Of a DNA stretch of 64,000 nt, positions 33,274-41,201 are shown one piece after another. The translations under genes were made by a program, and so were the position numbers. Under the pieces are notes generated by a model. That model saw only the letters and a list, made by a program, of their open reading frames with translations, was not told where the DNA came from and made no database searches. Source of the stretch: CAZYJR01 sp964647905. Lineage in GTDB: Bacteria > Desulfobacterota > DSM-4660 > Desulfatiglandales > HGW-15. Where the stretch lies: positions 62,001 through 126,000 of the forward strand of contig CAZYJR010000002.1 of NCBI GenBank assembly GCA_964647905.1, in the 5' to 3' direction. Position 1 is the first letter of the stretch, and every line of letters begins with the position of its first letter.

Positions 33274-35673
33274 CTAGATATCCAGGTCGGTCACCTCCAA
33301 GGCATTTGCCTGTATGAACTCCCTCCTCGGATCCACCTTGTCCCCCATAAGTACATTGAATATGGCATCGGCCTCGACTGCGTCCTTTACCTCCACCCGC
33401 AGCAGGGTGCGCCTCGCAGGATCCATGGTGGTGGCCCATAGCTGCTCCGGATTCATCTCGCCGAGCCCTTTGTACCTCTGAACGCTCAGCCCCTTCTTGG
33501 CCTTATCCATGAGCCTTTGCAGAAGCTCGTGCGGATCGTCGATCTTCTTCTTATCCCCGTCCGCCCCCATTGTATAGCTTCCCTGCTTGAGCAGTCTGTA
33601 CTCCTCGGAAATGCTCATCAACTGCCGAAGCTCGGGCGAAGACAGGAACTCCCAGTTCACCGCCGAGGACTGGCCCCCGTTGCTGGTCTCGGTAACCAGG
33701 AACTCGTAGAACCCTTCTTCTTCGTCCCAACGGATATCGGCCACCTGAAAGCCGTTTTGCTCCAATTTTCGAAAGAATTGGTCCATGAACTCCTTGCTTC
33801 TGAAGAGGTCCTTGTCACGCACGTCCTGCATGACCAAAAATTCTATGAACCGCGGGCTGTGACCCCTGCGTGACAGCCGATTCAAGCTTTCATAAAACTT
33901 GATCAGTCCTCCCAGTATCCTGACCAGCTTGCGCCCCTCGAGCTCTTCGCCGTTTTCCAGTACCACCTTCTCCTTTTCCGCAATCCGTTCCAGCAGGTAC
34001 CGGTTCAGCCCCTCCTCCTCCTTGATATAGAATTCCTTGTTGCCGGACACCAGTCTATAGAGCGGGGGCTGTGCCACATAGAGATGCCCGTTCTCTATGA
34101 GCTCCGGCATTTGGCGGAAAAAGAAAGTGAGCAGAAGGGTGCGTATGTGGGATCCGTCAACATCCGCATCGGTCATTATTATTACTGTATAATACCTTAA
34201 AGCCTTAATATCATAATCTTTTTCACCGATTCCCGTCCCCAGGGCGGCGATCATGGTCCGGATCTCTTCACTGGAGATCATCTTGTCGAAACGAGCTTTC
34301 TCGACGTTGAGGATCTTCCCTTTGAGCGGCAGGACCGCCTGGTTCCGGCGGTCTCGGCCCTGCTTGGCCGAGCCCCCCGCCGAGTCGCCCTCCACTATGA
34401 AAATCTCGCTCCTGCCCGGATCCCGCTCCTGGCAGTCCGCCAACTTGCCTGGAAGCGAGTGATCGGAGAGAACGCCTTTACGCCTTGCGAGATCTCTCGC
34501 CTTTCGGGCCGCCTCTCTCGCCCGGGCCGCCTCCACAACCTTGGATAGAATCGCCTTGATGTCCTTGGGGTTTTCTTCAAAGTACCTGCTCAAACCCTCG
34601 TTGACCAGATTTTCAACAAGTCCCTTGACCTCACCGTTGCCCAGCTTGGTCTTGGTTTGCCCCTCAAACTGCGGATCGGGCAGCTTGACGCTCACGATGG
34701 CCGTCAATCCCTCCCTTACATCGTCTCCACTAAGCTTTTCTTTGAAGTTCTTGCCCATGGGAGAGGCGTGGAGGTATATGTTGACGCTCCGGGTCAACGC
34801 GGCCTTGAATCCGCTCAGGTGCGTACCTCCTTCCCTGGTGTTGATGTTGTTGGCAAACGTAAAGGTATTCTCCTTGTAGGTGCTGTTGTATTGAAGTGCC
34901 ACCTCCATCAAGACACCGTTTTTTTCTCCTGCTAGGTATATCGGCCTTGGATGGAGCACCTCCTTGTTCTTGTTCAGGTACTCGACGAAGGATACTATGC
35001 CTCCTTCATAGAGAAAGTCTTTCTTCTGACCGCTTCTCTCGTCCGATACCTTGATCCTCAAGCCCTTGGTCAGGAATGCGAGCTCGCGCATCCGCTTGGC
35101 CAGGATCTCGAAGTCGAAACCCATCTCCTGGAATATCTCCGGATCGGGCCTGAAGTGAATCCGTGTCCCCCATTTCTCGGTCTCGCCTCCCGGCATCAAC
35201 TCGGACGCGGTTCTTCCCCGCTCGTAACGCTGGTGGTAGATCCTCCCGTCCCGGTAGACTTCGACCTCCAGATACTCGGACAATGCGTTTACGACCGATA
35301 CCCCGACCCCGTGCAGTCCGCCTGAGACCCTGTATGTCTTGTTATCGAACTTCCCTCCTGCATGCAGCTTGGTCATGACCACTTCCAAAGCAGGCATGCC
35401 TTCCGTCTCATGCATATCCACGGGTATCCCCCGCCCGTTATCCGTAACTATAACGCTCTTGTCGGTCAATATTCGAACTTCAACATTATCACAATAATCG
35501 GCAAGGGCCTCGTCAATACTATTGTCAACAACTTCATAAACAAGATGGTGCAGGCCTTCCAGTCCGGTATTGCCAATATACATAGCCGGCCGTTTACGTA
35601 CCGCCAAAAGACCTTCAAGTACTTTTATATCTGAGGCAGCATAACTAAATTCTTTGTCATTCATTTCTTTCAT
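33274..35673 (-). CDS. gyrB: DNA gyrase subunit B
   Basis: The ATPase subunit of gyrase, 799 residues. The GHKL ATP site has EVVDNSIDEA near residue 47, VTDNGRGIPVD near 77 and GGLHGVGVSVVNALS near 118. The TOPRIM domain has EGDSAGGSAKQGRDR near 427 and DADVDGSHIRTLLLTFFFRQ near 500. It is somewhat longer than the 640-residue short forms because of an insert within the C-terminal region, as in many proteobacteria. It starts 23 bases after dnaN. Two ATGs are possible (35673 and 35664), and neither has a strong ribosome site. Confidence 0.95.
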   Translation of the reverse strand: MKEMNDKEFSYAASDIKVLEGLLAVRKRPAMYIGNTGLEGLHHLVYEVVDNSIDEALADYCDNVEVRILTDKSVIVTDNGRGIPVDMHETEGMPALEVVMTKLHAGGKFDNKTYRVSGGLHGVGVSVVNALSEYLEVEVYRDGRIYHQRYERGRTASELMPGGETEKWGTRIHFRPDPEIFQEMGFDFEILAKRMRELAFLTKGLRIKVSDERSGQKKDFLYEGGIVSFVEYLNKNKEVLHPRPIYLAGEKNGVLMEVALQYNSTYKENTFTFANNINTREGGTHLSGFKAALTRSVNIYLHASPMGKNFKEKLSGDDVREGLTAIVSVKLPDPQFEGQTKTKLGNGEVKGLVENLVNEGLSRYFEENPKDIKAILSKVVEAARAREAARKARDLARRKGVLSDHSLPGKLADCQERDPGRSEIFIVEGDSAGGSAKQGRDRRNQAVLPLKGKILNVEKARFDKMISSEEIRTMIAALGTGIGEKDYDIKALRYYTVIIMTDADVDGSHIRTLLLTFFFRQMPELIENGHLYVAQPPLYRLVSGNKEFYIKEEEGLNRYLLERIAEKEKVVLENGEELEGRKLVRILGGLIKFYESLNRLSRRGHSPRFIEFLVMQDVRDKDLFRSKEFMDQFFRKLEQNGFQVADIRWDEEEGFYEFLVTETSNGGQSSAVNWEFLSSPELRQLMSISEEYRLLKQGSYTMGADGDKKKIDDPHELLQRLMDKAKKGLSVQRYKGLGEMNPEQLWATTMDPARRTLLRVEVKDAVEADAIFNVLMGDKVDPRREFIQANALEVTDLDI

Positions 35674-35696
35674 TATCTAACACCCAGTGTCTTTTT

Positions 35697-36812
35697 TCAG
35701 AGTCTCATAGGCATTACAAGCCCTAGAAACCCTAAATCGCTTTCCCCTTTTATAATACACGGGCTTGAACTATCAACAAAGCCCAAGGATACTTCCTCAC
35801 TTTCCATGTTTTGTAGAATATCTATAAAATATCTTGCATTAAAACCTAATTCCAGAGTTTCCTCGCTATATTCGACACCAATGTTCTCCTGAACTTCACC
35901 TATATCCGGATTAGTGGAAATAAGTTCCAGACAATTATTTTCGAGCTTTATTTTTACTCCTTTATAGCTTTCATCGCTTAAAATTGTCATTTTTCGCATC
36001 CCATCCAGTATTTCCATTCTGGATATCCTTACCGTATGCTTTGGCTTGTCAGGAATTACAGCAGTATAATCAGGAAACTTGCTCTCCAGCAGCCGGATGA
36101 CTATAAGTGACCCCTTCTTTCTAGCCACACAGTTATTTTGCCTAAACCCTAACTGTATCTTTCCTTCTTCACCTGCCAGTTTACCTACCTCTGACATACC
36201 CTTCTTAGGTACAAGAACGCCTATATCCAGGTCGAGTTCTTCAATGTTTGGGACCTCCCTGTCGATCATGGAAAGCCTGTGACCATCGGTGGCCACCATT
36301 CTCAAGAACGTCTTGCCGCCATGGGTCCTCTTCTCGGTAAATATGCCTGAGAGCTTGAACCCCGCGTCCTCCATGGTGACCGCGTAAATGGTCTTCGATA
36401 TCATCTCCCTCAAAACCGCCCCTTCCATTTCCACAAACTTTACATCGGCCGGCTCCACGAACATGGGGTATTCGTCAGCGGACAGGCACGCCATATTGAA
36501 CCGAGCGCGTTCATCGGTAATGAATACCCAGTTGTTCTCTTTTTCCTTTATGTAAATGGTCTGGCTCTTGCTCTCCTTGAGGATCTCGAAGAGCTTGCGC
36601 CCGGATATGGCGAGACTTCCCGGGTCCAGTACTTGTGCCTGGAGCCTTTGCTGGAAGCTGATTTCGAGATCAGTGGCGGAGATCACTATGCCTGAGTCCT
36701 CGGCCGAAAGCAATACCGCGGATAAGATAGGCATATTACTGCGTTTTTCTATTATGCTCTGTACCCGCGACACGGCCCTGTAGAGTTCGTCTCTGTCAAT
36801 CTTCAGTTCCAT
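35697..36812 (-). CDS. dnaN: DNA polymerase III beta sliding clamp
   Basis: The 371-residue ring-shaped processivity clamp. It has the three-repeat clamp fold starting MELKIDRDELYRAVSRVQSI and the canonical C-terminal partner-binding end LVMPMRL. The C-terminal third (35697-36200) is visibly AT-richer than its first half, a change that continues into the 5' part of gyrB. It sits between dnaA and gyrB in the standard origin-region order. The start ATG is followed by a Lys/Asp-rich first strand as expected. Confidence 0.95.
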   Translation of the reverse strand: MELKIDRDELYRAVSRVQSIIEKRSNMPILSAVLLSAEDSGIVISATDLEISFQQRLQAQVLDPGSLAISGRKLFEILKESKSQTIYIKEKENNWVFITDERARFNMACLSADEYPMFVEPADVKFVEMEGAVLREMISKTIYAVTMEDAGFKLSGIFTEKRTHGGKTFLRMVATDGHRLSMIDREVPNIEELDLDIGVLVPKKGMSEVGKLAGEEGKIQLGFRQNNCVARKKGSLIVIRLLESKFPDYTAVIPDKPKHTVRISRMEILDGMRKMTILSDESYKGVKIKLENNCLELISTNPDIGEVQENIGVEYSEETLELGFNARYFIDILQNMESEEVSLGFVDSSSPCIIKGESDLGFLGLVMPMRL

Positions 36813-37112
36813 TGGGCTCCCCCCTCCGAAAGACGGTTTTTAAGGGATATATTCATAAACAATCATAAATAACAAGTAGTGGTTGATTTGTATAAAAAAA
36901 CTATAAGCAACCAAAATTACAAGATAAATACCGAAGGAGAGCTTCTACATTTCACCGACGACCTGACCAAGCCTGAGTGGACGATGAGGCTTCCGGCCTC
37001 GATGAGGGAGGTCCTGTATAGTTTTTGTCAGGAAGGTCTCCTGGTTCCTGAATCCCTCCGGTGGATGGAAATGGAAGAGCGGGTTGAATCATAGTCGGTC
37101 TCCTTTATGGCC
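36813..37112. other. dnaA-dnaN intergenic region, AT-rich candidate origin segment
   Basis: The 5' 100 bases next to dnaN (36830-36940) are strongly AT-rich, with runs such as TATAAAAAAACTATAA. No TTATNCACA DnaA boxes were seen here or in the dnaA-cooC gap, so I cannot place oriC. The rest of the interval holds a small plus-strand reading frame described separately. Confidence 0.4.
36879..37094 (+). CDS. Small hypothetical protein between dnaN and dnaA
   Basis: A 71-residue frame starting with GTG, on the strand opposite to dnaA and dnaN. The second half (from about residue 24) has GC-rich third codon positions and protein-like composition (TKPEWTMRLPASMREVLYSF), which argues for real coding. 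The first 20 codons are AT-rich and no ribosome site precedes the GTG, so the start is unsure. There is no recognisable domain. It is convergent with dnaA, 18 bases apart. Confidence 0.4.
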   Translation: MVDLYKKTISNQNYKINTEGELLHFTDDLTKPEWTMRLPASMREVLYSFCQEGLLVPESLRWMEMEERVES

Positions 37113-38426
37113 TCAGGCGAGGAGATTCTCAAGGTTTTTGAGGTCCAGGTCCAGTTGTTCGTTTCGGTCACGGTCCTTCTCGATCCTGCGGACGGCGTGA
37201 AGAACCGTGGAGTGATCCTTGTTGGCGAAGGCCTCCCCGATCTTCTTGTAGGACATCCCGGTGTGCTTCCGGCAAAGATACATGGCGATCTGCCTGGGAT
37301 AAGAGTAAGCCCTCTGGCGCTTGCCCGAGACCAGGTCGTCCACGGAAACATTGAAGTAGGAGGCGGTTACCGCCTTTATTCCGGTCACCCGAGGTGGAGA
37401 CAGGCCTCTGCCTCCTATGACGGACTTGACTGCAGGAAGGGTGACTGGTGGGCCGTTTCTTAGGGATACAAGCGACTGCACCCTGGCCAGACGCCGCATC
37501 AGGTCCTTCAGGTCGGCTGTCGATTCGGCCAGGTAACATATTACGTCCTCGGGCAAACCCAATCCCTCTTCAGCGGCCTTGCGGCTCAAGACCTTGGCCC
37601 GAAGCTCGGGCTCCGGAGGATGGAGCTGAGCCAGGAGACCCCAGCCGAGGATCGACTTGAGGCGGGCCGGAGCATCAGGGAGTCGAAACGGGACATCGCC
37701 GGATGATACCACCAAGGTCCTCCCCTTCCTGAGCAGGGCATGGAGGATAACGGTTAATTCCTCTTGTGTCCTGGAGCGGCCGGCGAGGAAGTGTACGTCG
37801 TCCACGAGCAATAGATCCAGATCCAGGAAATCCTCCCGGAACTCATGAACTCTCCTGTAGCGGGCCGCCTGCGAGAAGGCGAAGGTGAAGCCGTCCGCGT
37901 GGACGTAACCTATGCGAGGGCCTTGGAGTCTCTGTAAAGAGAGGTTTCCCACCGCCTGGAGGAGGTGGGTCTTTCCCGCTGGTTGGGAGGAGAAAAGGTA
38001 CAAGGGGCTGTAATTGCAAGCAGGCTTTTCCACTATTTCTCTGCAGCATGAATAGGCGAAAAGATTAGAGTAAGTACAAAAGAAGCGCTCAAAAGTCATC
38101 TCAGGATCCACATGTGAGGCAACTGAAGCTGCGGGGCCTGGGTGGGGGACTTGGTCGACCCTGTGGCCCCCGGGCTCGCACTCGAACCTGATTCTGGGGC
38201 GCCCGCGCAGGGCCTGCTCCAGCACGTCCTGGATATCCGGAAGGTAGTGTTCCTCGGCCCAGTCGGCGAAGAACTTGTTGGGTACTCGGATGACAGCGAG
38301 GTCCGGGTCAAGGGTCAAGGGCCTCAGTTTGCAGAACCAGGTACTGAAGTCCTCTGCGGGCAGGATGGACGCGAAGTGTGAGGTAATCCGCTGCCAGATC
38401 TCTTTTTCTTTTGACATCGCAGCCAT
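37113..38426 (-). CDS. dnaA: DnaA-family replication initiator with degenerate AAA+ site
   Basis: A 437-residue protein with the DnaA domain order: domain I (residues 5-75, IWQRITSHFASILPAEDFSTW), a short linker, an AAA+ domain (about 107-325) and the DNA-binding domain IV (about 330-437) with the DnaA signature NKDHSTVLHA. It is linked to dnaN-gyrB-gyrA as dnaA normally is. The ATP site is unusual. Walker A, normally GGVGLGKT, is SSQPAGKT (146-153). The arginine-finger motif SRFGWGL reads SILGWGL (258-264), and the sensor-2 Arg appears replaced. Walker B (LLLVDDVHF) is intact. It may be a weakly ATP-regulated initiator or a paralogue. The start could also be the ATG three codons later. Confidence 0.85.
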   Translation of the reverse strand: MAAMSKEKEIWQRITSHFASILPAEDFSTWFCKLRPLTLDPDLAVIRVPNKFFADWAEEHYLPDIQDVLEQALRGRPRIRFECEPGGHRVDQVPHPGPAASVASHVDPEMTFERFFCTYSNLFAYSCCREIVEKPACNYSPLYLFSSQPAGKTHLLQAVGNLSLQRLQGPRIGYVHADGFTFAFSQAARYRRVHEFREDFLDLDLLLVDDVHFLAGRSRTQEELTVILHALLRKGRTLVVSSGDVPFRLPDAPARLKSILGWGLLAQLHPPEPELRAKVLSRKAAEEGLGLPEDVICYLAESTADLKDLMRRLARVQSLVSLRNGPPVTLPAVKSVIGGRGLSPPRVTGIKAVTASYFNVSVDDLVSGKRQRAYSYPRQIAMYLCRKHTGMSYKKIGEAFANKDHSTVLHAVRRIEKDRDRNEQLDLDLKNLENLLA

Positions 38427-38462
38427 GCGTGATACTCTTTTCCTGTCTTGTAAAACCTCTAA

Positions 38463-38491
38463 ATGTTAGATAAATCAAAGCAAAATATCAA
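38463..38491 (-). promoter_or_regulatory. Probable dnaA promoter
   Basis: On the minus strand, TTGATA (38491-38486), a 17-base spacer and TAACAT (38468-38463) form a reasonable sigma-70 promoter 37 bases before the dnaA start. The divergent cooC gene begins at 38520, so this 93-base gap holds the control regions of both genes. Confidence 0.5.
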
Positions 38492-38519
38492 TAGAAAAGT
38501 GGTTATGGAGGACTAGCTG

Positions 38520-39272
38520 ATGGGTTACTCGATCGGTCTGGCCGGAAAGGGAGGGACCGGGAAGACGACTATTGCGGCCCTGCTGGTCAGATACCTCGTG
38601 GAGCGGGGGAAAAAGCCGGTGCTGGCAGTTGACGCTGACTCGAACGCAAATCTGAACGAGGTCCTGGGGCTGGAGGTTCAAGAGACCCTGGGCGGGGCGA
38701 GAGAGGAAATGAAGAAGGGCGTTGCGACCGGGATTACCAAGGATGTCTTCATGCAGATGAAGCTGGAGCAGGCCGTGGTGGAGGCCGACGACTTCGACTT
38801 GATAGTCATGGGCCGTCCCGAGGGTTCAGGGTGCTACTGTGCGGCCAATACACTCTTGACGCAGTATCTGGACAGGCTTGTCACCAATTATCCTTATGTG
38901 GTAATCGACAACGAAGCAGGAATGGAGCATATAAGCCGCCTTACGACGAACAATTTTGACCTTCTTCTGATAGTTTCGGACCCCTCACGCCGCGGGCTAC
39001 TCTCCGCCGCTAGGATCCAGGAATTGACAGAAGAATTGTCATTGAATATCGATAAGAAGTCCCTGATCATCAATATGGCCAAGGACAACCAGGAGGAGGT
39101 ACTGGAAAAGGCGGCAAGAGACAACCGCCTGGAACTCGCCGGAATAATCCCGGAGGACCCGGCGGTTTCGGAGTTCGATCTCACAGGGAGGCCTACCATG
39201 GAGCTGGGTGCGGATTCTCCGGTGGTGAGCGCCGCCTATAGTGTGTTCGATAGGATTCTGCTGGATGCCTAA
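38520..39272 (+). CDS. cooC: CooC-type nickel-insertion ATPase for CO dehydrogenase/ACS
   Basis: A 250-residue MinD/ParA-class ATPase that helps insert nickel into the C-cluster of CO dehydrogenase and/or the A-cluster of acetyl-CoA synthase. The P-loop GKGGTGKTT is at residues 9-17. The nickel- or zinc-binding C-x-C pair is Cys105 and Cys107 (GCYCAAN), and the switch region NANLNEVLG follows VDADS. The ATG has GGAGG nine bases upstream. It leads the acs operon, separated from acsD by 266 bases with their own promoters, and is divergent from dnaA. Confidence 0.9.
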   Translation: MGYSIGLAGKGGTGKTTIAALLVRYLVERGKKPVLAVDADSNANLNEVLGLEVQETLGGAREEMKKGVATGITKDVFMQMKLEQAVVEADDFDLIVMGRPEGSGCYCAANTLLTQYLDRLVTNYPYVVIDNEAGMEHISRLTTNNFDLLLIVSDPSRRGLLSAARIQELTEELSLNIDKKSLIINMAKDNQEEVLEKAARDNRLELAGIIPEDPAVSEFDLTGRPTMELGADSPVVSAAYSVFDRILLDA

Positions 39273-39370
39273 TATTGCTTTTGTACTATATATTGTGCCT
39301 TAGCTGGTACCCGGGTACAAGATGGCCGGAGTTGGGCCTGATAAACTTTCTAATTTACTGATGAAAAATC

Positions 39371-39464
39371 TTGACAAGGACGAAGAGCTTCATTAATCTT
39401 ACGAATCCTCGTTGAGTGGATATTTTTTTTGAGTGTTTTTGTTCTATTTTTCACATAGTATAAT
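39371..39464 (+). promoter_or_regulatory. Promoter region of the acs operon
   Basis: Two candidates lie in the AT-rich gap before acsD. The first is TTGACA (39371-39376) with a 17-base spacer and TAATCT (39394-39399). The second is a perfect -10 box TATAAT (39459-39464) without a clear -35. A 12-base palindrome GTACCCGGGTAC lies upstream at 39307-39318 and could be an operator. Confidence 0.5.
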
Positions 39465-39538
39465 TTTAATAAATTCACCTGGTTGTTTCTAAACCAATCA
39501 TAGCAAGTTGGATGCTATAATATTCCAAGAAGGAGGTA

Positions 39539-41113
39539 ATGAAATTGGCCTTTCAAATTCCCCAACAGCCCTATTCCGGTAAGATAGGGGAGGTGACGGT
39601 GGGAACGGGTGATGCAGCCGCTACAGTGGGCGGCGAGGACTGCTACCCGTTTCATGTATTTGAAGGAACCATGCCCCACCCTCCGAAGATCGCCATGGAG
39701 ATCTGGGACTTTGATCCTTCCGAGGAGTGGCCCGAAGCGGCGGTCGCTCCGTTCAAGGACGTGATCGGGTCCCCCGAGGCCTGGGCCAAGAAATGCGTCG
39801 AGGAGTACGGCGCCGATCTGATCGTGGTCCAGCTCAAGAGCACAGATCCCAACGGAATGGACCGTAGCGCGGACGAGGCCGCCGAGGTCTTCAAGAAGGT
39901 CAGCGATGCGGTCAAGGTGCCTGTGATAGCTTGGGGCACCGCAAACAACCAGAAGGACGAAGAAGTCCTCAGGAAGATTGCCGAGGTCTGCGACGGAAAG
40001 AACGTTGGCCTGGCACCGGTCGAGGAAGGCAATCACAAGGGTGTGGGGGCTACGGCCCTGGGCTACAACCAGACCGTGGTGGCATCCACCCCCATCGATG
40101 TCAACCTGGCCAAGCAGCTCAACATCCTCCTTACCAACCTGGGTGTGAAGCCGACCAGCATCCTGATCGACCCCACCACAGGAGGCCTGGGCTACGGCAT
40201 GGAGTACAGCTACTCGGTAATGGAACGCATCCGCATGGCGGCGCTGACCCAGGAGGACGACAAGCTCCAGTTCCCCATGATCAATAATATCGGCAACGAG
40301 GTCTGGAAGTGCAAGGAGGCCGGCCAAGGCGTGGACGAGGCGCCTTTATTGGGCGATCCCGAAAACAGACCGATCCTGATGGAAGCGGTATCCGCCACCT
40401 GCTATCTCCTGGCCGGAACCGATGTCGTTATACTGCGCCATCCCGAGACGGTGCGCTTCACCCGGGCCTTTATAGAACTGATGATCAACGGCGGTATGGC
40501 AACGGACGTGGAAGGTATCGCCAAGAACCTGGAGGCCCCTGAAATCGACCTGGCTTCCCTGGCACCGGAGCCCGAGCTGACCATTGAAGAGGAAAAGCCG
40601 GCCGCAAAGAAGGCGGCGCCTGCCAAGAAGGAAGAAAAGCCTGAGGAAAAGAAGCCTGCGGCCAAGGCGCCGGAGAAGAAGCCTGAAGAGGAGCCCGAGA
40701 AAAAGCCCGAGCCGGAGCCGGCAAAGGAACCTGAAAAACCGGCCAAAGAAGAGGAAGAAAAAAAGGCTGAAGAAATAAAGAAGAGAGAAGAGGAAGAAAA
40801 GAAAAAGAAGGAAAAAGAAGCTAAGAAGAAGGCTGCCGAGGAAGAGGCTAAGAAGAAAGAAGAGGAAGAAGCAAAGAAAAAGGCGGAAGAAGAGGCCAAG
40901 AAGAAGGCAGCCGAAGAAGAAGCCAAGAAGAGGGAAAAAGACAGGGAAGAGCTCCTGGAGCTCAGGAGAAAACGGGCCGAGGAACGAAAGAAACTAGCCG
41001 CGGAGAGGGCCCCTGGAGCCGGCGGGCCCACCGCCAAGACGCCGGCTGAAGAGCAATTGGATCTCGTGGACAAGTTGATCCGCAATATCGACCGCATACA
41101 CCGGCGAGTCTAG
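39539..41113 (+). CDS. acsD: Corrinoid iron-sulfur protein small subunit (AcsD/CdhD) with long charged C-terminal extension
   Basis: The 524-residue small subunit of the corrinoid iron-sulfur protein, which carries the methyl group from methyl-tetrahydrofolate to acetyl-CoA synthase. Residues 1-345 are the conserved barrel, with segments such as IDPTTGGLGYGMEYSYSVMER and FPMINNIGNEVWK. The usual bacterial subunit ends near there at about 310-325 residues. Residues about 345-505 are low complexity: first Pro/Lys/Glu-rich (EEKPAAKKAAPAKKEEKPEE), then a long Lys/Glu/Ala helix-like stretch, and then a short helical tail ending LIRNIDRIHRRV. The extension is in frame and has no stop. Strong ribosome site GGAGGT. 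First structural gene of the operon. Confidence 0.9.
   Translation: MKLAFQIPQQPYSGKIGEVTVGTGDAAATVGGEDCYPFHVFEGTMPHPPKIAMEIWDFDPSEEWPEAAVAPFKDVIGSPEAWAKKCVEEYGADLIVVQLKSTDPNGMDRSADEAAEVFKKVSDAVKVPVIAWGTANNQKDEEVLRKIAEVCDGKNVGLAPVEEGNHKGVGATALGYNQTVVASTPIDVNLAKQLNILLTNLGVKPTSILIDPTTGGLGYGMEYSYSVMERIRMAALTQEDDKLQFPMINNIGNEVWKCKEAGQGVDEAPLLGDPENRPILMEAVSATCYLLAGTDVVILRHPETVRFTRAFIELMINGGMATDVEGIAKNLEAPEIDLASLAPEPELTIEEEKPAAKKAAPAKKEEKPEEKKPAAKAPEKKPEEEPEKKPEPEPAKEPEKPAKEEEEKKAEEIKKREEEEKKKKEKEAKKKAAEEEAKKKEEEEAKKKAEEEAKKKAAEEEAKKREKDREELLELRRKRAEERKKLAAERAPGAGGPTAKTPAEEQLDLVDKLIRNIDRIHRRV
40745..40950 (+). repeat. Polypurine tract within acsD
   Basis: About 200 bases consisting almost only of A and G on the coding strand, with imperfect repeats of AAGAAGGC, GAAGAGG and AAGAAG units, encoding the Lys/Glu/Ala stretch of AcsD. 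Such tracts can expand and contract by slippage and can form triplex DNA. Confidence 0.8.
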
Positions 41114-41201
41114 AGCCACGGCGCTTCCTTCCTACGGAGGGGAGGGCGCCCGAGAATGGAATTAAAGCCGACTGAACCATAAAAGAGGAGGAACCTCAAC
41201 C

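Noticed and set aside
39447..39455. TTTTTCACA, one mismatch from a DnaA box
   Set aside because: A single weak match in AT-rich promoter DNA without other boxes is not evidence of an origin.
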